NCBI GenBank assembly: GCA_030248065.1
Contig: JASAMV010009133.1
Coordinates: 1-64,000, forward strand
Direction: 5' to 3'
DNA: 64,000 bases
From: Rhynchonema sp. JSB1_4
Lineage: Eukaryota > Nematoda > Chromadorea > Monhysterida > Xyalidae
Position 1 is the first letter of the stretch; each line of letters begins with the position of its first letter. Shown here piece after piece: positions 1 through 11,037 of this stretch. Below the pieces are notes generated by a model, which was given only the letters and a program-made list of their open reading frames with translations, was not told where the DNA came from and did no database searches. The position numbers and the translations under genes are program-made.

Positions 1-480
1 CAGAGGGAAATTATCCTTGTTCTGGCTTCTTGTTTCGACGTCACACAATGTTAAGCAAACAGCAACTCAAAAATAAAAAGCTAACTTCACAGCATTTCGC
101 AATTGTTTCAGAAACCTGGGGTTTCAAAAAAGAGAAAAATAATCGGCGCCGTTAGGTCATGTGGCGAGCGCCCTTTGTGGGAACTTCACGGACCTCGGCG
201 TGGTGGGAAACCCCCAACTCTCTCCCGGGAAACCCACCATACCCTCAGTCGCGGCGTCCCACGATCGGCGAACCCTGCCAGTGGACTGTTTGGGGGTTTC
301 CTCGGGTGCTTTACCCGCATGTGGCGGGATATTGTCCAAACGGAAATGTTTTTATTATTTATCGCATCTTTTGAAACTGAATCCCGTTAGCAGCGTATTG
401 ATTCTTCACTGACAGATGCACGGAAACGTACGAATTCACATACAGTATACAGTAATGTACATATGTAACATACAAAATGT
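1..480. other. No gene recognised
   Basis: This stretch has only short unsupported open frames. Positions 150-330 are GC-richer than the surroundings. No transposon end, RNA gene or splice pattern could be supported. Confidence 0.5.
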
Positions 481-660
481 AATACTCTGACAATTCTTTT
501 GGGAGAAACTTTTCAAACGCGTTGCCTGATCCGTAAAGCGCATGATGCGTGCACAGGCTATAGCGGTCACGTGACTTCTGTAGCCAGTGCACGCATAATG
601 CGCTTTACGGATCAGGCAGCGCGGTTGAAAAGTTTCTCCCAAAAGAATTGCCAGAGTATA
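481..660. mobile_element. Foldback MITE, near-perfect 180-bp hairpin
   Basis: The left arm (ATACTCTGACAATTC...) is repeated as its reverse complement on the right arm for about 75 bp, with only a few mismatches and a short loop near position 570. Both ends are rich in TA, so a TA target duplication is likely but its exact edge is ambiguous. There is no coding capacity. A transcript through it would fold into a long hairpin. Confidence 0.8.
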
Positions 661-974
661 TTTTTCACGTTACTAATAAGCTTCACGTCCACAAGCAGAA
701 CGCCTTCACAACAAGGGAGCTGTCGGCTAAAACTGGCCTGTATTATTATACCTAAAGTATACCTATGGATATGTAGAAATGTACATATCTTTCTGGGTAT
801 GCAGACAATCCAGGCTGCGGTGTCCCGCCATGGTCGAGTGTAAACAGTAAAAATGTTGTACTAAAGCAAAAAAACCCCAAAAGGACGCCTTGGTCAAGTG
901 CAGCAGCATTTACGCATGGCATCGGCAGTAGTAACGCTGCAACGGACCAAGTATGGCTGCAACGCGGTGCTGTC
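661..974. other. Intergenic, no gene seen
   Basis: I see no supported gene. The stretch runs up to the target duplication of the next transposon. Confidence 0.5.
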
Positions 975-982
975 CCGCAATG

Positions 983-1687
983 CAGTGGTTTTAAAAAAAA
1001 TTTATTAAAAAAAATTTTTTTTTAAAAATTCGCTCCAAAAGTTAAAAAAAATTTTTTTTATTATTTCACAATTCGAAAATTTCTGTATTTTTTGCTCTAA
1101 AAGTGCTATTTTTTGCATAAAAATTGCTACTGTTGACATCACCTAACCCTACCATGGGTGTATTGGGTGCCATAATCGTTGTTTTGTGGCATCTTGACAC
1201 AGTGCGCACACTCACAGGGCCTCTCATATGACTACACACGTACATGTGACTGGGTGGGGATTTATTTATCCATGCCCCAGACCCAAAAGGAGTGATTCTA
1301 TTTTGTATTCACTCTAATTTCACACTATGTGCAGCTTATTTGCATTGGTAGTGTACCTAGACGTCATAATTTCACCCAAAATTCCCATCCCGAATATCAG
1401 AAAGCCATACCATCACACCCGCACCACCTGGGGAATAGCACGGGTGTGTACCTGACTATGGTTGGTACTTATCGACCATTGGACAGCATGGTTTTCGTAT
1501 CACCTGTGCTTTGTATGCACTTAGAACACATTATGTAACAAAAATACCTTTATTTTGTACTTGAGCGCTCATTTTTTATCGTGTTGGGCAGATTTTGGCT
1601 GGAATAAAAAAAAGTTTTTTTTTAATTAAAAAAATTTTTTTTTTAAAAAATGGGGTTCGAATAAAAATTTTTTTTTATTAACCACTG
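983..1687. mobile_element. hAT-like non-autonomous transposon (family X)
   Basis: The ends are inverted (CAGTGGTT at the left, AACCACTG at the right). They are flanked by a perfect 8-bp duplication, CCGCAATG, at 975-982 and 1688-1695. The subterminal DNA is runs of A and T and the middle is unique sequence without a transposase. The 8-bp duplication is typical of hAT elements, although P and Merlin elements can also give 8 bp. Confidence 0.85.
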
Positions 1688-1695
1688 CCGCAATG

Positions 1696-2461
1696 ACGTC
1701 ATCCTCACCCAAACTTGCATGCGACCCATGTGTGCCTGTCCTATTTCAGTCTTGAAGTGTGTATATCGGGCTCGATTGGTGTATCCAGTGCTGGTATAGT
1801 ATCACGAGCGCGTCCAGGGAGCGCTTATCGATCTTTTGCGTGTGAAATTTACATACTTGTGTGCCAGAATGTCACTCAACGCCTTCTTCCGCCATACGCC
1901 ACGCGGTTCAACATTGAAGCTTGTCAAAATGCTTTTACCTATGCGCATGCATGCACCAACAGACAGCTGGCCAAATGTGACGTACAAGCTGACACCCAAC
2001 GCACCCTCTACATACATACATACATATGTACATGCGATGACCAAATTGGGATTGTCTTATATGTAAATCTGGTCGCTTGTATTTTTATCTGGTACGCACG
2101 TAATACAACACATTGGTTGCAAGCCAGGCGACAGTGACGGCTAATTGTTTCCCAAATGTCATGACTAACTGGGCATCTTAGATCACAGCCGATATAAAAT
2201 GTCTTTTATTGGTCATGTCCTGAGTGTGATCATTAGATACAAACACACCACATATACGTCAATCTATACATCAGGTTGTAGCCGGCGAAGACTATGACCT
2301 TAGGGTATAAAAAAATAAAATGTCAGAAGGTGTCAATATCTTTTATCTTACTGCCGGACAAGTCTGTGGATCCACCTGAAAACGAAAAAAGCCACACTCG
2401 AAGCCTCCGAGTTCAAACATCACTACTTAGATATACAGGAACTCGATGAAACATCCTCCAG
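1696..2461. other. Intergenic, probable 5' flank of the GPCR-like gene
   Basis: No coding segment is supported. There is a short CATACATA microsatellite near 2010-2030. The end of the stretch leads into the ATG at 2462. Confidence 0.4.
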
Positions 2462-2668
2462 ATGGACAATAACAGTGTCGCATTTGCTATCGGTGTCAGC
2501 GATGGGCAGAGACGCTTACTGCTGATTGAAGCAGGCATCATACATGCCATCGGTCTCATTGCACTGCCATTCAATCTTACCATCTTGATCGTGGCCTTAC
2601 GATTAAGGCGCAAGGTGCGCAACTTTCTCTTATCTGATACTTGATTGTTTTCGCATCCGTGGACTCTG

Positions 2669-3110
2669 CAGGGTTGGGCAAAAAACGTTTTTTTTTCAAA
2701 AAATCGTTTTTAAAAAAAAAACATTTTTTAAAAGGGTTTTTTAAAAACGCCCAGATGACCAAAATATGCCCGAAAAAATTGGAAAACGCTCATGTTGGGA
2801 AGAAAACGTGGTTAAATGAAGTAATTCTATGTGTTCTGAGGCAAAATAAACGGGTTTCAACCCTTTTCTAGCGAGTTGTTAACATCCCATTTGGCCGGGG
2901 TCATCATTGAAAGTCAAACTCCGTGTATCGACGTATCTCGACAAAGTAAAAAATGGTCGAAAATTTTTTTGAAAAAATGGGAGAAAATATTAATTTTCCT
3001 TGAAAATCAGGGTACTTTCTCAGAAAAATCAGCAAATCAAGGAAATTCAGGATTTAAAAAAACGAAAAACCACCCAGACGTTTTTAAAAACGTTTTTTTG
3101 CCCAACCCTG
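2669..3110. mobile_element. hAT-like MITE, family A copy 1
   Basis: The ends are inverted, CAGGGTTGGGCAAAAAACG and its complement. They are flanked by an 8-bp duplication, GGACTCTG at 2661-2668 and GGACTCAG at 3111-3118, with 7 of 8 bases matching. The interior is homologous to the copy at 14396-14894. It lies between the TM1 and TM3 segments of the GPCR-like gene. Confidence 0.85.
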
Positions 3111-3596
3111 GGACTCAGGATCGCGTTTGTCAATTTGTGTTTGGGCCGCATCGACCAATGTCCGGCTGCGAAGCTGAATTGAACGACATTTCCTCAGACC
3201 CGTTTTTGACAGTCTATATTAACACATTGCATTCCACAGGCCATACCATTGATGCCCTGCATCGAGATCATCTCTCTGTCGGACGTGTCCCGAATTGTCA
3301 CTGTAATGCTGTTCACACAATTTCGCATGGCAGTTTGGCATGGATGGTCAGTTCTACCGCATATTTCTTGTTTTTGACGCCTTCGGAGTCGAGAACCCGG
3401 ATAACAATTTATGCACTCTGAATTTGGTATGTAACGGTGAAAATGACGAAATGCGATCTCCAATTCTTTTGAGGATACCCAATCCGCCGTTCATCACGTG
3501 CATGGTTGCTCGCAGGGGTGATTCGCAAAAAATGGCATGCCCTTTTTTGTTAGCGTTTATTTTTTTTGAACCAGACGCCACTCACTTCGGCTTATA

Positions 3597-3705
3597 GTAC
3601 TGTAGTCAACTCAGAGAGTCAACTCCCATGTATAATACTCTCGCGCTCATTTAGGGCTGCTTGGGTTGACGACGGGAGTTGACCACTTGAGTTAACGACT
3701 GTACC
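3597..3705. mobile_element. Short foldback repeat
   Basis: GTACTGTAGTCAACTC at the left is mirrored by GAGTTAACGACTGTAC at the right, with second inner arms AGTCAACTCCC and GGGAGTTGA. Fragments with the same GTCAACTCAAGTGGTC text occur near 12455 and 19265. It sits in a probable intron of the GPCR-like gene. Confidence 0.6.
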
Positions 3706-5009
3706 ATTAGCACTCACGTCCTGTCCATTCAAATCTGAACACGGGAAAATTGTGTTTTTTCAAAAAACGTTTATTCCTCAGTAGCACAGTAGCACTCACC
3801 CCTGCTCTTCGGCTCTGTGAATTTGGTGTTCGCAGTGATTTCTTGGGAAATGTGGATATACGTGGCCGTTGATCGGTATGCAATACTGGCTGGTCCATAA
3901 GTTCATCTTTTTCCCACAGCGGATTTTTTTGGAAAAACTACTACATTTGTAACTCACAGATGTTGTGCGACATTGTGTCTGACGTACCAGCACCTCAACC
4001 ACACCAAACGTGCGCAAACAGCTGCATCCGTCGTGACGATACTCGCGGTGGTGATGCTCGGATTTCTCGGGTCAGTGAAATTGTGTATTTACCAAATTTA
4101 GCGGTTTGTAGATTTTTCTGTGTGCTGCAACAAAGCCAACACATGCACACGCAATTCAAAGCGTTCCGGAAACAGCGCCATGAAAGCTTCGGTCATCTCT
4201 TTCTTGAGCACAGGCTGCTGTCAGCAAGCAACGTGGACGTTTTTTCATTCATGGAACCCTGGAATTGTCGCGGCCCGCTGCGATTTTGCGGTGAGTTCGG
4301 AAACGTGTCTCACGGAATAATTTGTACTTTTAAGGGCCGGTACGCGTAACAAAAATTTTAAAATGCTATTATTGAAAAGAAAACGAATTATCTAATCTAC
4401 AGGCCCTGTTGGAAACATCAGCTTTCTGGTCGTAATCTCCGTTGGTACCGTGTTGTTCGTGGCTGTCTATTGCTACTTGTTGCACTTGCACAAAACACGG
4501 ATCTTGTCCAAACGTCAGTTTAAATGCAGTCTTTTAAAACTTTCATCTTGTTAAAGTCGTTGAACCCAAAGAGGTAACCGACTATACCATCTAATCGTAT
4601 CACATTCTGACAATGTTTCGCTGCATGATTCGCAATATTCCAGTTGCCGTAAAACAGCCGGAACATAAAAATACGATCCGGAAAGTGTCCAAGATAAATC
4701 GCGCCGTGCGACAGATAATTCTGATTGAAATTGTGTTCCTATTTTTGCCATTGAACAGTCACCAAATTGTCAAGACCCTATTTGACCCTACTCATGTGTA
4801 TGCGTTGGCTGCGAATCTGTTCACCATCATCGGAAGTGTGAGCATGCCCATATTGGTGTTTTTCACCTACGCGACTCGCATCAAGGAATTCAACAAGGAA
4901 TTAAAGGTGTTGAAAAGAAAAATTGTGTGAAAAATTGTGAAAATTGTGTGTGTTGAAAAAAAAGGTGTGCTGTTGAGTCTTTTTGTTTTTCCATTCAATT
5001 TCAAGCACG

Positions 5010-5015
5010 AATAAA
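5010..5015 (+). promoter_or_regulatory. Polyadenylation signal AATAAA
   Basis: A canonical AATAAA lies 80 nt after the TGA of the GPCR-like gene, where its mRNA would end. Confidence 0.5.
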
Positions 5016-5190
5016 CTGTCATTTGGGTTCGCAGCGTTATGTTCATTTCATCAGAATGGAAGTAATATGTGACAAATCAATACGTGATTCAACTGTTGTT
5101 TAATCATGTTAGTATGTGACTGTGACTTCGAAGTGCTTCTTTAGTTTACGCACGCCAGGCAGTGCGTAATGTACTGCAGTATGTATGTAT

Positions 5191-5524
5191 AGTCCAGCCA
5201 CGTGCTCATGAGACGACTCTTTTTAAAGCTTGCTTGGCCAGATTCAAAAATGCGCCGGTTACACGGGTTTTCACAAACAAATGAAAGAGATTGGGCCGAG
5301 AGACATGATGACAAGTTCCAGCTGGCTGACCTCAACAGCAACGTCGTTCAACACACAAATGTTTTGGGAGTCAAAAGGGAATTTACGCACCGAGGTGGAG
5401 AGCGTTTTTTTAAAATACATGCGTTTCTCTTTCTTTCATTTCCGAAATACGTGATACCGGAACATTATTGGATCCGTTCAAGTCAACTTCAAAATAACTC
5501 GTCTCGTGAGTTCGTGGCTGGACT
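5191..5524. mobile_element. MITE family I, copy 1
   Basis: The inverted ends are AGTCCAGCCACG and CGTGGCTGGACT, followed by a shared inner arm GTGCTCATGAGACGA. Both sides are flanked by TA. Related copies lie at 17094-17416, 17417-17766 and 20630-20981, sharing text such as AAGCTTGCTTGGCCAGATTC. It has no coding capacity, and its translations in several frames are artefacts of the repeat. Confidence 0.8.
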
Positions 5525-5823
5525 ATACATTGTCTCTTGCGCAGGGTTGGGTTAAAAAAAGTAAAAAAAAAATTTCTAAAAAAATTTTTTTCAAAAAAAG
5601 GTCCCCACTTTTTCGGTTTTTAACAATTAGAAAAGTAAGTTCACTTTTCTTATTATTTCACAACTTTTTTTTATTATTTTCCACCTTTTTTGTTGTAAAA
5701 TGCATGTTTTTATGCATGTTTCTGCTTGTTTTTTCTCAAAAAATCGCCTGCGGCGCTTGTATTTCGCTTCTGTACAATGTCATTACAATGTTTGACAGTC
5801 TGTAGCTCTACTAAACTACCTAA

Positions 5824-6274
5824 GGGCGGCCTTACGTAAAACTAGGAAAAATGAAATATTTCCTATTTCCTAGTTTCAAAAAGTAGGAATTAGGAAATAG
5901 GTAATATTTCCTATTTCCTAGTTGTCTTTTTGAAACTAGGAAATAGGAAATAGGAAATTTGGTCACCGTGTCCCGACACCATAGACAAGCCTACTTTTAA
6001 CACAACTGACGGAATATTTATTAGCCAAGCATGCATTGTGCATATACAGGCAACTCTCTCAAAACATTTTGTTGCGTTGCCGTTTGGTTCTGCTGATTGT
6101 GCCCAACATTTCCTATTTCCTACTTCCTAGTTTCCAAAAAACAACTAGGAAATAGGAAATAGGAAATATTTCCTAATTCCTATTTCCTAGTTTCGTCTCA
6201 AGTTTTCTAAAAAATAGTTTTAACATGCAAAATATTTCCTATTTCATATTTCCTAGTTTTACGTAAGGCCGCCC
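5824..6274. mobile_element. PIF/Harbinger-like MITE (family E) nested in J1
   Basis: The inverted ends GGGCGGCCTTACGTAAAACT are flanked by TAA on both sides (5821-5823 and 6275-6277). The uninterrupted paralogue near 21510 reads CCTAAGCAGCC, which confirms a 3-bp duplication. The interior is an inverted array of the word TAGGAAATAGG. Confidence 0.85.
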
Positions 6275-6289
6275 TAACCAGCCGTCATT

Positions 6290-6741
6290 GGGTGATATTT
6301 TCGAAACGGTGTAAAGGTGAGTTGGGTGTAGGTCGGTGTAAGCTCAATCGAAAGCTCGGGCGGTGTCAGCTCGGTGTAAACATGAAACAGTGGGCGGAAT
6401 TTTCGAAACGGTGTAAAGGTCAGTTGGGCGTAAAGGTCGGTGTAAAGTTCGGTCGAAAGCTCGGTCGGCGTAGCTCGGTGTAAACGTGAAACATTGCCTG
6501 TTATTAACGTGGAATGTTTCAAGTTTACACCGAGGTCTATCACACTGAGCTGTCGACCGAGCTTCCCACCGACCTTTACACCCAACTGACCTTTACACCG
6601 TTTCGAAAATATCACCCATAGCCTGCTGTTAACGTGGAATGTTTCATGTTTACACCGAGCTGACACCGACCGAGCTTTCGACCGAGCTAACACCGACCTT
6701 TACACCCAACTGAGCTTTACACCGTTTCGAATATGCCACCC
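6290..6741. mobile_element. Nested MITE family K, 3-bp ATT target duplication
   Basis: It begins GGGTGATATTTTCGAAACGG and ends with the near-complement before CACCC. ATT is duplicated at 6287-6289 and 6742-6744, and the empty paralogue reads GCCGTCATTATGTG. The interior is built from inverted blocks of GGTGTAAAGGTC, GTTGGGTGTAAAGG and TCGGTGTAAAC. Confidence 0.85.
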
Positions 6742-7904
6742 ATTATGTGCGCATTCAGTTCTTCTAGCAAGCCAAATCTGAGATTGAAGTATAAAATTAT
6801 CGTGCCAAAACGCCGGAGGTCACTAACCGCGGGTTATGCGCAGCTGTTTTCATGTCATTTCGCTAAAAAATGCGCCAATTATTTACATTTCCCGCGACAC
6901 GCCTTGACTTTTCATACTGCAACCTGTGTAGGTATGTACAGTACATGGTGGAAGACTATCCTCAACACGCATTGTCACTATCTGGCTCATCGTAAAAAAA
7001 TATCACCTGGCTACTTACTGCCCGTTTGTGAACACAACTGGTCGGTATCAACTATTACTATATTCTCAAGTACAATCAAATATGCTTACAAATAAAATTT
7101 CGACAATTTTTTATATCGAGAACCGAGATTTTTGTGGTCCGGAATAAAAAAAAGTAAATTTTAAAAAAAAATTCAAAAATTCAAAAAAGTTTAAAAAAGT
7201 TCGATAAAAAATTTTTTTAATCCAACCCTGCTCTTGCGCCCATATCTGTGCTGCGTAATATTTCTTTTTCAGTTTATCGGCTTTCATTGTGCGTTGACTT
7301 TTAATTCGAGATTCAGTTTGTTGATTCGGTAATCAAGAAACTTTAATTGATTTGGTAGCTTGCTTATAGCCGTAGAGCCATTGTGCAGCAAAATCGTGCT
7401 TTTTCTCTTTCTTTAATTTTGATATGGGTTCGCTTGTGGACAAAACGGACACTTTTGGACAGTATGGGTTGTCTACACGACCCACGGGCCATTTCGCACC
7501 TCACGCCCCCCCGCGCCCCCACGCGCCCCCCCCCGCCCCCATGTATTTGATGTAAAACGAAAAGTGTGCGGTAAAACGGCCAAATTACAGGGTGTGTTTT
7601 AAGTTTCGGCGGGAAAATATGCGCAACCCGCGCTCCTTTTCAGCTGTTAGTCCCATCCCGCGCCCCTTTTCTAGTGTTGCCTGCCTGGCTGGCGCTGCTG
7701 CTCAGTCTGCATGTAAGTCAAGGCCCAGCCCGTGCACATAAGTGAAAGACCCGGCCCGCGCCCCTCTTCCAACCACCCCCACCCAGGTAGCACGGATGTC
7801 TGCTGCGTGTTGAACTGCTGCGCATCCTACGAGCGCCCGTCTCGGAGCCGGCTAGACCTAGGTTGCCTGGATCCCCCTCTTCCGTTCATGTTTACGATAC
7901 CGCA

Positions 7905-9130
7905 ACATTTATGAACACAGTTTCAGCACGAACTACGCGAGAGCACTGGCAATTTGTTGGTTCACTGGCCAAAAGAACATCAGCATGGCATGCTAATGGT
8001 GCTTTTTTAAAAATGATGAACGCAAATGTTTCATGAATGAAAATATTGTGTGCGTATATTGCTGTTCATTGGCATAATGAATGAGATATGATATGAGCAA
8101 AGTTATTTTGTAATCCATTGGCATAATTAATGACATATGATATGATATAAGCACAGTTTGGTGACACTTGCTAACACTGTAAAATTAACAACAGAAATGA
8201 CATGAGATTTATGTGTGGATAAAAGTACTTGTGAGCAGCCGTGCTGTGATAGACTGTCATGGGACAATCGGAATGGCTGTCGTCGGATTCATTTTTACGA
8301 TACCGCAACATTTATGAACACAGTTTCATTCAGAACAGATAGTTAAGTTACAGTTAGCTAAGTTATAGTTTATGTTATTTGGCACATAATATTAATGAAC
8401 TTTTCGCGTAAACATTTATGAACACAGCTTCATTCAGAACAGATAGTTAAGTTACCGTTAAACAATTTATAGTTAACTTTTTACATATAACATTAATAAA
8501 CTTTTCGTCTGAACATTTATGAACGCACCTTCATTCAGGACAGATAGTTCAGTTACCGTTAAACAATTTATAGTTAGCGTTTTTTACATATAACATTAAT
8601 AAACTTTTCGTCTGAACATTTATGAACGCACCTTCATTCAGGACAGATAGTTCAGTTACCGTTAAACAATTTATAGTTAACATTTTTTACATATAACATT
8701 AATAAACTTTTCGTGTGAACATTTATGAACCCAGCTTCATTCATAACAAATAGGTAGGTTACAGTTACCTAAGTTAAAGTTAATGTTTTTTGGCAGATAA
8801 CTTTATGAACTTTTCGTGTGAACATTTATGAACCCAGCTTCATTCATAACAGATAGCTAAGTTACAGTTACCTAAGTTAAAGTTAATGTTTTTTGGCAGG
8901 CAACATTTATGAACTTTTCGTGTGGACATTTACGAACGCACCTTCATTCAGGACAGATAGTTCAGTTACCGTAAGACCAGTTATAGTTAACGTTTTCTGG
9001 CAGACAACATAATTATGAACTTTTCGTGTAATTATTTATGAACACAGCTTCATTCAGAACAGATAGTTAAGTTACAGTTAGCAAAGTTATAGTTAATGTT
9101 TTTTTTGGCGGTAACATTTATGAACTTTTC
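7905..9130. repeat. Tandem array of about 105-bp units inside element H
   Basis: About a dozen units each contain AACATTTATGAAC, a CTTCATTCA block, ACAGATAGTTAAGTTAC and AATAAACTTTTCG. The units differ by small substitutions and indels. The same unit occurs inverted at 10230-10640. Confidence 0.85.
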
Positions 9131-10229
9131 GAATCCGAATCAAAACGAATCAAAATTATTCGACAGCTGTACCACGCTCGCCTTAAAAATTAATAGTACG
9201 TACCAAGGCAGGCGCTAAGATATCTAATACTGGTGCAGGGCTCGCGGACGCACAAACTGTACTTGTATAAGGCGTTGTGACCCTCGCGTGCATGGTTACA
9301 CTGCTGCTGGATCAAGTGTGACTGCCAATCCCTCCGCTTGGTGACTGTGAACTGTGAAAATGCGTGGATGCATTCTGAAAACGTGATTCTCTTGTATTGA
9401 ATTCGAAAATAGAGGCTCGTTTCGTCGCTGGCAGTCAGAGGATATTTTGTTGCGCCGTTGATTTCCTTATTGCCGTTTTTACATTCCGTTTATCGTGCTA
9501 ACCCCGGATAAAGTGTGCTGAGCCAGCTCACGGGGTCATTCAGTTCGAGCAGCGCGAGAACTGCAGAATTGCTGCAGCCAGCTGACTTGGCTGGCTTGTT
9601 TGTTTGCATTTTTCTGTGTGTGCATTTATTTCAGGTCAAACCTTCTCCTTTTCTAGCTTTCAGACGAAGAAAGAAGCACGAAGAAAGAAGACAGAAGCCG
9701 AAAGGAGTCAAAAAGACCTAAAGCAAGAACGTGCGCAGCGTGTGCATCCATGTTGGACAACGGTAGATTGCCCTTAGATCGGGGCAAGCAAAATGAACGA
9801 ATGAGGAAGAGGAATATGATGACGCAAAAACCTCAGTTGCCAGATACATGTACCGCAATTTACGCATGCATTCATCAGTATGTGCGCTAATAAAATTTGT
9901 TATTACACCCGCCCACCCACTGAGAACCTGGCTGTACCGCAGCCGCAGCAACACATTAATGACCGGTGATACTAATATTGGTGATTACCTTGCAGGTAAC
10001 AAAGGACAAACGTCTTAGGCCAAGCCATGGCAATAAAAACGCACATGACCATTTCTCAAACAGTTTGTGAGTGCCACGTGGTGGTTCACTTATGACAGAA
10101 ACTAATGTGAAACGTTTCGCAAACGTAAACACTAACTGAGCCAATGCCGTGTGGTGTGGTAATTCTGTAAGGAACGCTGTTGTTGGTAAATGTTGAATGT
10201 AAGTAAATACATAATATCAAGTTTATAAA

Positions 10230-10640
10230 TTTTGTGTACCAAAAAACATTAACTGTAACTTACCGACCGGTTCCGAATGAAGCTGCGTTCATAAATGTTT
10301 ACACGAAAAGTTCATAAATGTTACATGTAAAAAAAACGTTAACTATAAATTGTTTACCGCTAACTATGTATAACTTACCTACCTGTTGTGAATGAAGGTG
10401 CGTTCATAAATGTTCACACGCAAAGTTCATAAATTATAAACGTTAACTGTAACTTAGGTATCTGTAACTTAACCATCTGTCCTGAGTGAAGCTGGGTCCA
10501 TAAATGTATACAGGAAAAGTTCATAAAAGTTGTCTGTCAGAAAACATTAACTATAGCTATAGTTGTTATAGCTTAGCTAACTGTATCTGAACTATGTGTT
10601 CTGAATGAAGGTGTGTTCATAAATGTTGTGATATCGTAAA
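10230..10640. repeat. Inverted counterpart array inside element H
   Basis: About four units are reverse complements of the array at 7905-9130 (for example GTTCATAAATGTT and TGAATGAAG). This array is shorter than the left one, so the two arms have diverged in copy number. Confidence 0.8.
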
Positions 10641-11037
10641 TATGAACGGAAGAGGGGATCCAGGCAACCTAGGTCTAGCCGGCTCCGAGACGGGCGCTTG
10701 TAGGATGCGCAGCAGTTTTACACGCAGCACACATCCGTGCTACCTGGGTGGGGGTGATGGGAATAGGGGGGCAATTGGGGACTGCAGACTGAACAGCGCC
10801 AGCCAGGCAGGCTACAGTAGAAAAGGGGCGCGGGTTGCGCATATTTTCCCGCCGAAACTTAAAACACACACCTGTAATTTGGCCGTTTTACCGCACACTT
10901 TTCGTTTTACATCAAATACATGGGGGCGCGGGGGGGCGCAGGGGGGCGCGGGGGGGCGTGAGGTGCGAAATGGCCACCCACGCTGTCCAAATGTCCTCTT
11001 GTGTAGACAAATGTCCTCAAACCCATTTGTCCACATG

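Larger units (their letters stand above)
2462..4930 (+). pseudogene. Rhodopsin-type GPCR gene, apparently degraded
   Basis: Several segments read as a seven-helix receptor. TM1 is at 2462-2640 (from MDNNSVAFAI, helix LIALPFNLTILIVAL). TM3 with the DRY motif (VAVDRYAIL) and TM4 (SVVTILAVVMLGFLG) are at 3793-4070. An ECL2 exon is at 4112-4290. TM5 (FLVVISVGTVLFVAVYCYLL) starts at 4403. TM6 and TM7 are at about 4613-4930, with MPILVFFTY where NPxxY is usual. Exons 3793-4070, 4112-4290 and 4403 onward join in phase through GT-AG introns. Damage signs: an in-frame TAA at 3898-3900 just after DRY, TM1 and TM2-like segments in different frames, and a 442-bp transposon at 2669-3110. A 27-nt intron could remove the TAA but would be shorter than any intron I can prove here (41 nt). 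It could be a live gene whose intron structure I missed. It looks distantly related to the GPCR at 12719-14054. Confidence 0.55.
5542..7230. mobile_element. hAT-like element, family J copy 1, with two nested insertions
   Basis: The ends CAGGGTTGGG and CCAACCCTG are flanked by a perfect 8-bp duplication, CTCTTGCG, at 5534-5541 and 7231-7238. The interior matches the copy at 20982-21993 throughout, except for two interruptions (5824-6274 and 6290-6741) that the other copy lacks. No transposase frame is present. Confidence 0.9.
7432..11037. mobile_element. 3.6-kb foldback element (H) with long inverted arms
   Basis: The outer arms at about 7432-7915 and 10640-11037 are inverted copies of each other. 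They share a GC-rich block, text such as GGCCAAATTACAGG, and the TAGACCTAGGTTGCCTGGAT segment. Inside each arm is an array of about 105-bp repeats (7905-9130 and 10230-10640, again inverted). The middle 1.1 kb (9140-10220) is unique and holds no recognisable transposase; a 68-codon frame at 9515-9721 has no support. I could not define a target duplication, so the ends are approximate. Foldback-type DNA transposons have this arrangement. Confidence 0.75.

Noticed and set aside
9515..9721. 68-codon frame in the centre of element H as a transposase
   Set aside because: It is too short, has no catalytic residues and no similarity that I can recognise.
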